Below are positions 55,161 to 64,000 of a stretch of 64,000 nt of DNA, piece after piece (position 1 is the first letter of the stretch; each line of letters starts with the position of its first letter). The position numbers and the translations under genes were made by a program. The notes under the pieces were generated by a model. It was not told the DNA's origin, did no database searches, and worked only from the letters and a program-made list of their open reading frames with translations. Location of the stretch: positions 1 to 64,000 of the forward strand of contig JAHHHV010000005.1 in NCBI GenBank assembly GCA_019359155.1, given 5' to 3'. Origin of the DNA: Pegethrix bostrychoides GSE-TBD4-15B. Its GTDB lineage: Bacteria; Cyanobacteriota; Cyanobacteriia; Elainellales; Elainellaceae.

Positions 55161-56654
55161 TCAAAACTGGCGCGACCAGTCTTTCTGACTCCAGCGCTCA
55201 ACGACTACTTTCGTCTGGGTAAAAAACTCAACCGCATGTTGGCCTTGCCCGTGCAGATCGCCGAAGAAGCTGTCTTTCCAGCCGCTAAACGGAAAGAAGG
55301 CCATGGGAGCCGCCACGCCAATATTGATGCCGATGTTGCCTGCTTCTGCCTCGTAGCGAAATTTGCGAGCCGCCGCGCCGCTGTTGGTGAACAGACAGGC
55401 CATGTTGCCATACTGGCCGCTGTTGACGAGGGCAATGGCTGCGTCAATGCTGTCAAGGTGAATCAAGCTGAGTACAGGGCCGAAGATTTCGGTTTTGACA
55501 ATTTCGCTGGCTGGATCAACGTTTTGCAAGATCGTTGGCCGGACAAAATGCCCCTGCTCATATCCGGCAATTTCTGGCGAGCGTCCGTCTACTAGCGGGG
55601 TTGCGCCTTCGTCAATGCCGAGCTGAATCAACGACTCGATCCGCTGGCGGCTCTGGGCGGTGATTACGGGTCCCATCTGCACGGATGCCTCTAGGCCATT
55701 CCCGACTCTGCGACTCACTGCAGCTTCAGCAATGGCCTCAGTATAGGTATGACGAGCTTCCCCCACCATGATCGCCAGCGAGGCCGCTAAACAGCGCTGC
55801 CCAGCACAGCCAAAGGCGCTGTCGGCGGTGATCCGGGTGGTCATGTCGATGTCAGCATCGGGGAGGATAATCACCGGATTTTTAGCGCCACCCTGACACT
55901 GGACGCGCTTGCCGTTGGCGGCGGCTCGACTGTAGAGATAGCGCGCCACGGGCGTAGAGCCAACGAAACTGATGGCGCGAATTGCCGGATGATCTAAGAT
56001 TGCGTCAACGATTTGCTTATCGCCGTTCACCAGATTGATCACGCCTTTGGGGAGATCAATCTGGTCGATCAGCGCAAATATTTTCTGCATGGTCAGGGGG
56101 ACGCGCTCAGAAGGCTTGACGATATAGGTGTTGCCGCAGGCCAGCGCATAGGGCAGAAACCAAAAGGGAATCATACTGGGAAAATTGAAGGGCGCAATCA
56201 CAGCGGCTACTCCCAACGGCTGACGAATCATAAATTCATCGATGCCGCTGGCGATATCTTCAAAGTTGCTGCCCTGCATCATCATTGGAATTCCGCAGGC
56301 TACCTCGACGTTTTCGATAGCGCGTCGCAGTTCACCCCTCGATTCATCGAGCGTTTTGCCACATTCCTGCGTGATGGTCTGAGCAATTGGCTCAAACTGC
56401 TCCTCCATCAGTGTTTTTAGCCGAAACAAGTACTGGATGCGCTGCGTGGCGGGTGTCCGTCGCCAAGTCTGGAATGCTGCTGCTGCCGCCTCTGCCGCCT
56501 GATTAAGTTCTGCTGCTGTGGAGAGCGGGACTTGGGCAAGAACTTGAGCGGTAGCTGGATTGATCACCTCTAGTGGCTCTCCAGCAGAAGCGTACCACTG
56601 GCCGTTGATGTAGTTTTTTAGCGTGGTTTCCAAGGAGGAATTGGCTTGAGTCAT
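55161..56654 (-). CDS. mmsA: CoA-acylating methylmalonate-semialdehyde dehydrogenase
   Basis: 497 residues, ALDH superfamily. [12 protein letters not shown] at the N-terminus, [24 protein letters not shown] near 160, [12 protein letters not shown] near 235, catalytic Cys in [12 protein letters not shown] near 285, and [12 protein letters not shown] near 390 identify MMSDH (IolA/MmsA) rather than other ALDHs. It converts malonate or methylmalonate semialdehyde to acetyl- or propionyl-CoA in valine, inositol or beta-alanine breakdown. No other gene of these routes is adjacent. Confidence 0.92.
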   Translation of the reverse strand: MTQANSSLETTLKNYINGQWYASAGEPLEVINPATAQVLAQVPLSTAAELNQAAEAAAAAFQTWRRTPATQRIQYLFRLKTLMEEQFEPIAQTITQECGKTLDESRGELRRAIENVEVACGIPMMMQGSNFEDIASGIDEFMIRQPLGVAAVIAPFNFPSMIPFWFLPYALACGNTYIVKPSERVPLTMQKIFALIDQIDLPKGVINLVNGDKQIVDAILDHPAIRAISFVGSTPVARYLYSRAAANGKRVQCQGGAKNPVIILPDADIDMTTRITADSAFGCAGQRCLAASLAIMVGEARHTYTEAIAEAAVSRRVGNGLEASVQMGPVITAQSRQRIESLIQLGIDEGATPLVDGRSPEIAGYEQGHFVRPTILQNVDPASEIVKTEIFGPVLSLIHLDSIDAAIALVNSGQYGNMACLFTNSGAAARKFRYEAEAGNIGINIGVAAPMAFFPFSGWKDSFFGDLHGQGQHAVEFFTQTKVVVERWSQKDWSRQF

Positions 56655-56727
56655 GCGAGCAGATGGCAGAAGATTGCTCTTATCCTATCGCGTCTTTAGT
56701 CTCAGCCAGAGCATGAATCTGGAGGTT

Positions 56728-58185
56728 TTAGGCCGACAGATTGCGATTGGCTGTCTCAATCAGGATCTGCTCAAGCTGGTCAGGGGTGAGATTTGGGTTG
56801 GCGCTCAGCATCAAAGCCGCAACGCCTGCAATCGCGGGCGCGGCGAACGACGTACCTGAGGCTTCAGCCGGAGTGCCGCTGTTAAGGGTGGTGGAATAGA
56901 CATCTACACCGGGCGCAACTAGGTAGTCGAGCGGCGGCTGACCTGCCGGATTGGAGAAGCTGGCGAAGCGATTGGCCGAATCAACTGCTCCAGCCACAGT
57001 GCCCAGATGATTTCTGGCGGCATAGAGCGCCGGGTTGAGCGGCTGAGTTGCTCCCGACTGGCGCTCGTTACCAGCAGCGGCCACAAAGAACACGCCCTGC
57101 TGACGCGCAAACTGCATGGCCTGCTGAAGCCTCAGCGTTGGGACTGCGAGTCCACCAAAGCTGAGGTTAATGATTTTCGCGCCATTTCTGACTGCATAGT
57201 AGATGCCGTCTGCGACCCGATCATCAGAAACCGAAAACCCGGAGGCATCCGCTGTTTTTAGCAGCATTACCTGCGCGTCGGGCGCAACGCCAAAATCTGT
57301 ATCTGTAATGATTCCAGATACAAACGTGCCGTGACCATCGCTGCTATTATCAGCTGGATTATTGTTGTTCGAGACAAAGTTCCAGCCAATGTCATCATCA
57401 ATATAGCCATTTCGATCATTATCAATGCCATCAAAGGCAATCTCGCCCGGATTCTTCCAGAGGCTATCACTCAAGAAGCTACTGCTGTAATCCGCCCCGG
57501 TATCTAGAACAGCCACCACCACGCCCTGACCGCGATAGCCTTTTGCCCAAGCTTCAGGGGCGCTGATCTGATCAAGCGAAGATTTTTGGGAGCCGCTGTT
57601 GGCAACCTCAGCAAATGCAGGCTGGCCAATCGATTTGGCTACCGCAGCTGAGGCGTTGACCAGGCCGTAGCCAAATCGATTGCTGTAAGGCAGAGGGCTA
57701 GGAGTTGGCACGGGTGCGGGGCTAGGTACAATAGGCGCAGGGTTGCTGGCAGTGGGGCTGGCAGTGGGGCTGGCTATGGCTGTGGCAGCAACCGTGAGCC
57801 GATAGCGGCTTTGACCTGAGCGGCGCGCCACCCGCAGAAAATACCTGCCGGATGTCAGCGTTTGGGTAATTGGCTGCGCGCCGGGACTAACCCCGCTCTG
57901 CAATAGCTGAAGGCCACGCCGCTGGCTCGTCTTGAGCCGACTAAACGGTTGATCTCCGGTTCGACGCAAGAGTTGATTAAGCGAACCCTGCACCCGAAGC
58001 AGCTGGAGGCTCAGGCGCGAACGGGGCGCGATACCCGATAGGCTAGCGCTTACCTGACTGGACTGCCGTACCTGAAACCGAAACAGATCTTCGGAATCGC
58101 TAAACTGGACGCGGTCGCTCAAACTGCGCTGGAGAGATAGCCTCAAATTACGAGCGCCACGCAGGCTGTTGTCGCGTGATGACAT
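56728..58185 (-). CDS. Subtilisin-family serine peptidase with N-terminal pre-peptidase-like domain
   Basis: 485 residues. Residues 1-135 form a beta-rich PPC-like domain (LFRFQVRQSSQVSASLSGI), then a Pro/Ala/Ser linker with SPTASPTAS repeats (about 138-170), then a subtilase domain with Asp in VVAVLDTGADYSS near 232, His in DGHGTFVSGI near 288, oxyanion AAAGNERQSG near 374 and Ser in ASGTSFAAPAIAGVA near 446. No classic signal peptide; cyanobacterial proteins with this N-domain are often exported by other routes or lie at the surface. About 485 bp upstream is open to the next gene's promoter. Confidence 0.92.
   Translation of the reverse strand: MSSRDNSLRGARNLRLSLQRSLSDRVQFSDSEDLFRFQVRQSSQVSASLSGIAPRSRLSLQLLRVQGSLNQLLRRTGDQPFSRLKTSQRRGLQLLQSGVSPGAQPITQTLTSGRYFLRVARRSGQSRYRLTVAATAIASPTASPTASNPAPIVPSPAPVPTPSPLPYSNRFGYGLVNASAAVAKSIGQPAFAEVANSGSQKSSLDQISAPEAWAKGYRGQGVVVAVLDTGADYSSSFLSDSLWKNPGEIAFDGIDNDRNGYIDDDIGWNFVSNNNNPADNSSDGHGTFVSGIITDTDFGVAPDAQVMLLKTADASGFSVSDDRVADGIYYAVRNGAKIINLSFGGLAVPTLRLQQAMQFARQQGVFFVAAAGNERQSGATQPLNPALYAARNHLGTVAGAVDSANRFASFSNPAGQPPLDYLVAPGVDVYSTTLNSGTPAEASGTSFAAPAIAGVAALMLSANPNLTPDQLEQILIETANRNLSA
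57746..57774 (-). repeat. 12-bp tandem repeat in the subtilase linker
   Basis: CTGGCAGTGGGG (plus strand) occurs twice exactly and begins again. It encodes the SPTA linker repeat and keeps frame. Confidence 0.9.
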
Positions 58186-58432
58186 CTGGGTTGGGGAGGG
58201 GTGAGAGTGACGCGATCAGGACGCGATCAGGATGTAACTAGGTGAAGCTGGGAGTGATCAAGAATGGCTGCGGTGAATGTGATTTAGGCTGATCAGCCTC
58301 ACTATCGAGTTTAGCGAATTGCTGATGCGATTTACAGGTACTATTTTCCTCTGCTCTTTTGTAAAATAACACCGCATAGACCTACTTGTATCGCCACGTT
58401 CAGGCTAATCTAGGCTTGGACGGTCGTTAATA

Positions 58433-59233
58433 ATGAGTGAGCAACTATTGATGCCGCAATCCATTTATCTCAAATGGGGGATCTTGCTCAAGGTCTTGCC
58501 CTTCACGCTGCTGTTTTGCGGGGTCAAGTGGGGAATTCACATGGAGAATCTTGAACTCTGGAAATTTGATCGGATGACAGGCTCACTGTTTGGGGCAGCT
58601 ACCTTTGTAATTGCCTTCATCCTCAGCGGCACTCTGGCTGACTACCGCATCAGCGAAGACTTGGTTTGCCAGCTGGCCAGTGCGGTCGAGTCGATTCAAG
58701 ATACTGCCTTTTTTGCTGCCGTCAACCATGAAACCTATGACTCCAAACCTTTAACTCAAACGCTGACGCAAATTTTAGAGCGGTTCCTAGACTGGCTGAA
58801 GGACGATGCTCCCGCTCTGAATTTCATCTCGGCCATTGAGGAGCTCAACCTACAGTTTGCCAGTCTCGAACCCCATGTGAGTGGCCCTGTACTCAGCCGG
58901 GTTCAGAGCGAACAGGCCAAGCTGCGATTTATTACGAGCCGGATGAAGCTGATCCGAGACACCGAGTTTATCCCGCCTGCTTATGTGCTGCTGAACCTAT
59001 TTTTAGTAGGGGCAGTCATAGCGCTGCTGCTCACTAGCGGCGATCAGTTTAGCAAGACGCTGGTAGTCTCTGGCTTTTTGTTCACCTCATTTCTCTATCT
59101 AGTCGCGCTGATTCGTAATTTGGACAATCCGTTTCGCTATGGCGAAAGATCCTGCCTCGCTGTAGATCTAATGCTGCTAGACGGCGTGCTTGACCGCCTG
59201 CGGGCTAATTTACAGCATCAGCAGATCGAGTAG
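58433..59233 (+). CDS. Four-helix membrane protein, bestrophin/DUF4239-like
   Basis: 266 residues. Membrane segments at about 12-32, 47-68, 183-203 and 208-228 surround a large soluble middle domain with a helical pattern (ERFLDWLKDDAPALNFISAI; SRMKLIRDTEFIPP). The closing LVALIRNLDNPFRYGERS motif resembles the DUF4239/bestrophin-like family, proposed anion channels. That call is tentative. It stands beside the deleted insertion element. Confidence 0.6.
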   Translation: MSEQLLMPQSIYLKWGILLKVLPFTLLFCGVKWGIHMENLELWKFDRMTGSLFGAATFVIAFILSGTLADYRISEDLVCQLASAVESIQDTAFFAAVNHETYDSKPLTQTLTQILERFLDWLKDDAPALNFISAIEELNLQFASLEPHVSGPVLSRVQSEQAKLRFITSRMKLIRDTEFIPPAYVLLNLFLVGAVIALLLTSGDQFSKTLVVSGFLFTSFLYLVALIRNLDNPFRYGERSCLAVDLMLLDGVLDRLRANLQHQQIE

Positions 59234-59259
59234 TGCATTAGTCTGCTATGGGTTTGGTG

Positions 59260-59761
59260 GGGATAACAGGTTTTATGACCGATTGGATTTTACCCTAGAT
59301 AGAGAACAATCATGGTTGACTTTGAGAGCCCATTTCTCACAGGCTCCGCCCTCGAAGCCCTCTGTGAGTGGAGTCATCTACTCAAATCTTTTCAAACTCG
59401 TCTAGCCCAGCACTTCTCAAGGTCAGAGACTCGTCAGACTGTCTGTGATTATCTGCAAGCCCTCCTTAGTCCAGTCGAACGTAAAAATGGCTGGCAGATG
59501 GCAGAACAGGTTGGACATCAAACTCCTTATCGCTTCCAGCATCTGCTAGGACGTGCCCGGTGGCAAGCAGATGCTATTGTGCCGCTGAGTATTGCTGAGT
59601 TACAGAGGTGGGTTTGGAGACTGCTGTTTTCAGTTGCTTGGTCGTTGGAGGATGTTCTGCATTGGTCGTTATGGCGCAGGGCGCATCAGGCCACGGCTCG
59701 TTTCTTCCACTACAAAAAGTGGGCAGGTTTATCATCTGATTATCTACAACTGTAATACTAA
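59260..59761 (+). mobile_element. Internally deleted IS701-like element
   Basis: The right terminal repeat is TTATCTACAACTGTAATACT (59740-59761), inverted relative to the 55-kb copy's left end. The left end near 59262 (ATAACAGGTTTTA) is a degenerate match. It encloses a 147-codon fused transposase fragment. The total is about 0.5 kb against roughly 1.4-1.5 kb for a complete IS701-family element, so it is non-autonomous. Confidence 0.7.
59312..59755 (+). pseudogene. IS701-family transposase, N- and C-terminal ends joined, catalytic core deleted
   Basis: 147 codons. Residues 1-90 are the IS701 N-terminus (FSRSETRQTVCDYLQALLSP, VERKNGWQMAEQ, TPYRFQHLLGRARWQADAI). Residues 91-147 are the typical C-terminus (PLSIAELQRWVWRLLF, VLHWSLWRRAHQATARFFHY). 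The DDE core of about 280 residues between ADAI and VPLS is missing with frame preserved. It cannot be an active transposase. Confidence 0.85.
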
Positions 59762-59813
59762 GCGACCTGCCAGTGGATTGGGGATAAACCCCGCAAGAAT
59801 CAGCAATTGCTAG

Positions 59814-60491
59814 CTACCAATCGATCGAAACAAGGCGCGCCCATGCGGCCAATCGAATACCGAACCCTCGCTCCGCTTTATCGTTCCAAGCACGAGTCAG
59901 GTAAACAACATCTTTCACCTCCCATTTCAGCGATTGCTGTAGTTCAAGTAGTTCTTGTTGAAGCGGAACTTCCGCTTTATCAAATCCAATCAGCAACAAT
60001 AGCTCAATATATTGGTTTGTTTCTAATTCGGATGGCTTCCATAGTCTGTTAATGTACTGCTTTATATCGGCATCATTCCATCGCTCGGCTCGTTTTTCGT
60101 GAATATCTACCTTGTAGGCTGATCCATATTTCCGCACCTTGATTTTGGAGAGGCGTACAACAGTGCAATTGACTGAGCCAAGCTTCGGAACGTCAAACCG
60201 GATGCTGTAGGCAGAGTGGCTTTTAGGGTTATGGTAAGATGCACCTATTGAACAGCCCTGCATTTCCAGATAGGGCACAAGCGCTTTATGCAATTCTTGA
60301 CGAGATGGCTCTCGACGACGTGACTTTGTGTACCATTCTTGACGAGGTGGCTTTTGACGAAGTGGCTTTTGACGAAGTGGCTTATTTTCCGCCGCTAAAT
60401 CATCGCTGGCATACAGGCCAAAGGGGAGAATAGCCTCGTCAAACTGCTCTAAGACAGTTAGTAAATCGTTGCAAAGTGCAGCTAGTTCCAT
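59814..60491 (-). CDS. Unrecognised protein next to the NACHT gene
   Basis: 225 residues from ATG 60491; the open frame continues to a TTG at 60602 (262 residues) and another ATG at 60536 is possible. A basic middle with in-frame 15-bp repeats (PLRQKPLRQKPPRQ) is followed by a well-packed alpha/beta domain: GCSIGASYHNPKSHSAYSIR, VVRLSKIKVRKYGSAYKVDI, then helices (YINRLWKPSELETNQYIELL) and a final RAWNDKAERGFGIRLAAWAR. I know no family with this pattern. Asp/Lys spacing (RFDVPK ... VDIHEK) is loosely nuclease-like but not diagnostic. It lies back to back with the NACHT gene. Confidence 0.65.
   Translation of the reverse strand: MELAALCNDLLTVLEQFDEAILPFGLYASDDLAAENKPLRQKPLRQKPPRQEWYTKSRRREPSRQELHKALVPYLEMQGCSIGASYHNPKSHSAYSIRFDVPKLGSVNCTVVRLSKIKVRKYGSAYKVDIHEKRAERWNDADIKQYINRLWKPSELETNQYIELLLLIGFDKAEVPLQQELLELQQSLKWEVKDVVYLTRAWNDKAERGFGIRLAAWARLVSIDW
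60344..60383 (-). repeat. 15-bp tandem repeat in the unrecognised gene
   Basis: GA(G/A)GTGGCTTTTGAC occurs 2.7 times in tandem and encodes the LRQKP repeat. The frame is preserved. Confidence 0.9.
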
Positions 60492-60710
60492 AAATTTTCT
60501 CTTGACAGGTCGCTTTTTTGATAAACGTGGCTGCATAAGCCCATCTGCGGTTGATGATTCTAGATTAGGCAATGCCCCTGCCCCGAGGCGAATTGCATTC
60601 AAACAGGCTAAGATGCAGACACCGCCAATCTTTTAGGGCTAGGGATACCTGTTCACCCAGGGGAATCCCTGCACTTTTCGCCCGCTGCATCCTATGCTGC
60701 ATCCTGGCCT

Positions 60711-63587
60711 ATGCCTCGCCCCAACTACAGCTCTGAAGTCCAAAAGCGCAGTCAAACCCTGCTGGCTCTGCTGCTGGGCTTTGCCAACGACGCGCTAGAC
60801 TGCGACGAGGCGGCTTTAGATCGGCTGCGGCCTCAGATTCAGGCGCACTGGCAGCAGGAGCGTCGGCTGGTGATTCGCACCAAAGTTCGGTTTCTAGAAG
60901 CGCTGAGTCAGCTAGCCGCCACGCCGCTGAATGCCGAGCAGATCAAAGAGAGCCTGAAGCGACTAGAAGATTTTGTCGGCGTTTTGGAAGATAATCGCCC
61001 CAGTCGCGGTGGTTCTGAGGTTTGGCACTTCACGCTGAATCTGTGGCATGGTCGCAACGAGCAGACGGCCAACCTGAGCCGATTTGCGGCGGAGTGGGAG
61101 TCGCGCCGGTCGCAGAAAACGCTAGCCTCACCCCTAGCCCCAGCCGCATCACCCGCAGCAGAAATCACCGACTGGCTGAGCCTCTGCCAAACCAGTTTGC
61201 AAGCCCAGCAGTACGAGCGACTGACCACCAATCCGCTGACGGTGGGCGATGGCCTCAGCTTTGCGCTGGAGCAAATTTACCTACCGCTGGAGCTAGTGGA
61301 GCGCCGACAGCAGACACGCCAGGAGCAGGAGATTAGTCCAGCTCGCGGCTCGCAGCTCTACGAGGTTGAAGAGGCTGCTGAGCGGATTTCGGCTGAAGAT
61401 TTTTTAGCGCAGCTGCTGCAAGCCGACTCGCCGCAGCGACTGGCAATTATTGGCGAACCGGGCGCAGGCAAAACGACGCTGCTGCAAAAAACGGCGGCTT
61501 GGCTGCTGAGTCAGCAAGCGTTGCCCATCTGGATTTCGCTGGCCGATTTGCAGGGCGCAACGCTGGAAAACTATTTACTCAACGACTGGCTGAAAGCTGC
61601 CACTCGCAAAGTCAGCGTACCGTCAGAGCTACAAGAGGCGCTGGGTGAGCAGTTTAATCAGGGGCGCTGCTGGCTGTTGCTGGATGCAATCGACGAAATG
61701 GCAATTGAGCCAAGCGTGGCACTGTCGCTGATTGCCCATCAGCTACGCGGCTGGGTGGCTGATGCTCACGTAATTCTCACCTGCCGCTCTAATCTTTGGG
61801 ATGCTGGTAAGAACACACTAGAGGATTTTAAAGTCTATCGAAATTCGGGCTTGAGCGAAACGGATGCAGCCGATCAAATTGGCCAGTTCATTCAGCGCTG
61901 GTTTGCGACAGATCCTGAGCTGGGAGCTAGCCTGCAAGCCGAACTGTCCCAACGTCGTCGCATTCAGGACACGGTACGCAATCCGCTGCGGTTGGCGCTA
62001 CTCTGTCGGGCTTGGTCAATGGCGCGTCGCCTGCCGCAAACTAAAGCGATGCTCTATCAGCAGTTTGTGGAGGCGATCTATGGCTGGAAGCAGGATCGCT
62101 TTCCGACAACGCTGCGCCAGCGACAGCAGCTCAACTCAGCGCTGGCGCAGCTGGCACTCAAGGCGCTGACCCAAGATGACATCAAGTTTCGCCTGCCTCA
62201 GCGCTTTGTGGATCGAGCGCTGGAATCCTGCGAGCTGTTGGAGCTAGCGCTACAGCTGGGCTGGCTGAACCAGGTGGGTGTTGCGATTACCGCCAACGGT
62301 CGTGAAACCATCTACGCTTTCTATCACCCCACCTTTCAGGAATACTTCGCAGCTCAGGCGGTCACAGACTGGCATTGGTTTATTGACACATCTGCGATCT
62401 TTAGCCCTCAGTGGCGACAGCCGATCTTGCTCTGGCTGGGTCGTATCGAGGTGCAGCCCAGCGACAAAGAGGACTTCATGGCGGCGCTCTGTCAGTTTGC
62501 TGATGACTGCGGCGGCTTCTATTGCCATCAGGCTTATTTGCTGGCTGCGGTTGGCTTAGCCGAGTTCCCAGAGGCCAGTCAGGCCACCGCGATTATTCAG
62601 CAGCTGATTCGCTGGCGGTTCGGCGAATTTGACCCGGAGCGCGGAACCTGGAAAACATACCCCTCGCCGCTGCAAGAAGCCGCTAGAGTGGCGCTGCTGC
62701 AAACCGATCGAGCGGCGGCGGTGGCAGGGCTAGAGCAGTTTCTCACCAGCGACAGCAGCAAATTTGCCCGCTGGACAGCCGCCTACAGTCTGGGCAAAAC
62801 GCTCGACCCCGGAAATTCAACCGCAGTTCGCACGCTGATAGAGCTCCTGAAGACTTTGCAGCAGCCGATCTTTCAAATTCAGCTCAGCGAAGGCTTGGCC
62901 AAAATCAGTCCGGGTCACAAAACTGGCATCGCTAAGCTGGAGCATCTGACAACCACGCTGGAATCTAACGCTTTGCGACGCAAAGCTGCCTACAGCCTTG
63001 CAAAGCTCGCTCCAGATAACCCAACCGCAGTTCAGGCGCTGCGGCAAATCGCCCAGTCGGCTCCCAGCAGCGTTCAGCAGCAGGCCGTGGAAAACCTGCG
63101 TCAGCTTGAGTTATGCCCAAAAAATAGTTCTGAAAATAATGCTGCTGAGCCGAAGCAGCCAAAATCAAAGTCGCGCAACCGGGCAATTGCTATCAGCGAT
63201 CCGGCCATAGTAGTCTCCAGACTGGAAACGCGCCTGCAAACAACCCAAAATCCTGAGTCGCAGCGTCGCTTTGCCCATCAGCTAGGATTACTTCAGCCCG
63301 GACATCCACAGGCGACAGCAACGCTGCTGATGCTGATGCTAAGTGAGCTGATACTGAGAGAACAGTCACGGCAGTTTTACAAGCGCACCGCCGATTGTCT
63401 GCAAGCCATCATCCTGCCTGAACAGCTCGCCCCGATGGTTGTTCAACTACGGCAGCAGGCTGAGATCGGAGCATCTGGCGCAGGCAGAGAGCAGGCGCTA
63501 GAGTGCTACAAGCTGCTCTGGCAGGCTGCTCAAAAGCTTCCCTACGCTGAGTTTCGGCAGGCTTGGCAGGCTGGAGCAAGGCAATGA
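60711..63587 (+). CDS. NACHT-domain STAND NTPase with HEAT-like repeats
   Basis: 958 residues. A helical N-terminal domain (about 1-140, ending EVWHFTLNLWHGRNEQTANL) of a type often placed before cyanobacterial NTPases is followed by a linker. The NACHT has Walker A GEPGAGKTTLL at 248-258, Walker B WLLLDAIDEM near 321-330, sensor-like LTCRSNLWD near 363 and a winged-helix/helical region to about 600. HEAT/Armadillo-type repeats then span about 640-800 and a helical C-terminus 830-950. STAND NTPases of this build (bNACHT, Avs-like) often act in phage defence or programmed death. No obvious toxic effector domain is visible, so the N-terminal helical domain may recruit one. The 12-bp repeat GCTGCATCCTAT lies just upstream. 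Confidence 0.88.
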   Translation: MPRPNYSSEVQKRSQTLLALLLGFANDALDCDEAALDRLRPQIQAHWQQERRLVIRTKVRFLEALSQLAATPLNAEQIKESLKRLEDFVGVLEDNRPSRGGSEVWHFTLNLWHGRNEQTANLSRFAAEWESRRSQKTLASPLAPAASPAAEITDWLSLCQTSLQAQQYERLTTNPLTVGDGLSFALEQIYLPLELVERRQQTRQEQEISPARGSQLYEVEEAAERISAEDFLAQLLQADSPQRLAIIGEPGAGKTTLLQKTAAWLLSQQALPIWISLADLQGATLENYLLNDWLKAATRKVSVPSELQEALGEQFNQGRCWLLLDAIDEMAIEPSVALSLIAHQLRGWVADAHVILTCRSNLWDAGKNTLEDFKVYRNSGLSETDAADQIGQFIQRWFATDPELGASLQAELSQRRRIQDTVRNPLRLALLCRAWSMARRLPQTKAMLYQQFVEAIYGWKQDRFPTTLRQRQQLNSALAQLALKALTQDDIKFRLPQRFVDRALESCELLELALQLGWLNQVGVAITANGRETIYAFYHPTFQEYFAAQAVTDWHWFIDTSAIFSPQWRQPILLWLGRIEVQPSDKEDFMAALCQFADDCGGFYCHQAYLLAAVGLAEFPEASQATAIIQQLIRWRFGEFDPERGTWKTYPSPLQEAARVALLQTDRAAAVAGLEQFLTSDSSKFARWTAAYSLGKTLDPGNSTAVRTLIELLKTLQQPIFQIQLSEGLAKISPGHKTGIAKLEHLTTTLESNALRRKAAYSLAKLAPDNPTAVQALRQIAQSAPSSVQQQAVENLRQLELCPKNSSENNAAEPKQPKSKSRNRAIAISDPAIVVSRLETRLQTTQNPESQRRFAHQLGLLQPGHPQATATLLMLMLSELILREQSRQFYKRTADCLQAIILPEQLAPMVVQLRQQAEIGASGAGREQALECYKLLWQAAQKLPYAEFRQAWQAGARQ

Positions 63588-63697
63588 ATTCCTTCTTAGA
63601 AAAAATAAAGCGTCGAGAGTAGTACAATTAGATCAGGCATGACTCGCGCTCCAACCTATATCAGTTGATTACTCGATTAAAAATTGAGCCTGCGCCC

Positions 63698-64000
63698 TTG
63701 ACTCCCCCGCTGAAATGGGCTGGGGGGAAGCGATGGCTTGTGCCAACTTTGCAGCAGATCTGGCAAAATCACGTCCAGAATCACGCTCAAAATCACGCGC
63801 CGTGCAGATTAGTAGAACCCTTTGTCGGCGGAATGGCGGTAGCGCTGGGCCTACAGCCTAAAACTGCCTTGCTCAACGATCTCAACCCGCACTTAATCAA
63901 CTTCTATCGCTGGCTACAACGTGGGCTAGAAATCGACAGCGACCTAGAAAACGATGCGGTCTATTACTATGCCTGCCGCGAGCGCTTTAATCAGCTCGTG
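63698..64000 (+). CDS. D12-class DNA adenine methyltransferase (partial, runs off the window)
   Basis: About 101 codons are visible. TTG at 63698 gives MTPPLKWAGGKRWLVPTLQQ, the usual Dam/D12 start (PLKWAGGK); a TTG at 63665 is an alternative and no ATG fits. LVEPFVGGMAVALGL is the AdoMet motif I and LLNDLNPHLINFY the following strand. It should methylate adenine N6 in a short target. The catalytic DPPY lies beyond the edge. It follows the NACHT gene by 110 bp on the same strand. Confidence 0.88.
   Translation, partial: MTPPLKWAGGKRWLVPTLQQIWQNHVQNHAQNHAPCRLVEPFVGGMAVALGLQPKTALLNDLNPHLINFYRWLQRGLEIDSDLENDAVYYYACRERFNQLV

Overview
The window is chromosomal DNA of a cyanobacterium, most likely a filamentous one. 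The taxonomic markers are a clear HetR homologue, CrtR-type carotene hydroxylase, homogentisate phytyltransferase, an ABA4-like membrane protein, a stand-alone PCP_red domain protein, a c6-like cytochrome with a GGN-type haem neighbourhood, DUF1517 and DUF4079 proteins, and large GAF/PAS hybrid kinases. No tRNA, rRNA, CRISPR array or prophage was found. Assignments come from reading motifs and domain order by eye; no database was searched.

Layout. 0.2-9.2 kb: DUF4079 membrane protein, BcsA-like glycan synthase with a degenerate PilZ tail, DUF1517 protein, MIF-type tautomerase, HAD phosphatase and a GH15/phosphorylase-kinase-like giant. 9.4-17.9 kb: housekeeping and redox genes (folE-SDR, accA, FecR plus CHASE2 kinase, cysteine desulfurase, FMN reductase, crtR). 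18.5-31.4 kb: a 1096-aa secreted chimera (DUF4347, two lectins, two Calx-beta, sugar dehydrogenase), TPR protein, cytochrome c6-like protein, C39-like protein, ABA4-like protein, TonB-like protein, pterin dehydratase, Spx/ArsC protein, YheT hydrolase, mtnA and hpt.

31.3-44.1 kb is the most distinctive region. It holds three sensor kinases, a HisKA-EAL fusion without an ATPase domain, a single-domain receiver, HetR and a response regulator that carries an OmpR DNA-binding domain and an HPt domain. All signalling genes lie on the minus strand. hetR is inserted on the plus strand between the kinase/receiver pair and the HPt regulator. The pieces of a His-Asp-His-Asp relay, a c-di-GMP phosphodiesterase and the patterning regulator HetR therefore sit side by side. 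This HetR has an apparent 57-residue N-terminal extension and Asn in place of the Asp that contacts the PatS pentapeptide in the Nostoc protein.

44.8-58.2 kb: small conserved proteins, a redoxin/2OG-oxygenase fusion, hisC, GT2, recR, remnants of two decayed genes (one a leuA C-terminus), an A+T-richer glycosyltransferase, VOC protein, NAD(P)HX repair enzyme, methylmalonate-semialdehyde dehydrogenase and a subtilase. 58.4-64 kb is accessory: a membrane protein, an internally deleted IS701-like element (a second remnant lies at 55 kb), an unrecognised 200-262-aa protein, a NACHT/HEAT STAND NTPase and the start of a D12-class adenine methylase. This looks like a defence-type island and is cut by the window edge.

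A genome-style feature runs through the window: perfect or near-perfect short tandem duplications of 12-15 bp recur in unrelated genes and spacers, mostly in frame when coding. One of them multiplies the start codon of the cytochrome gene.
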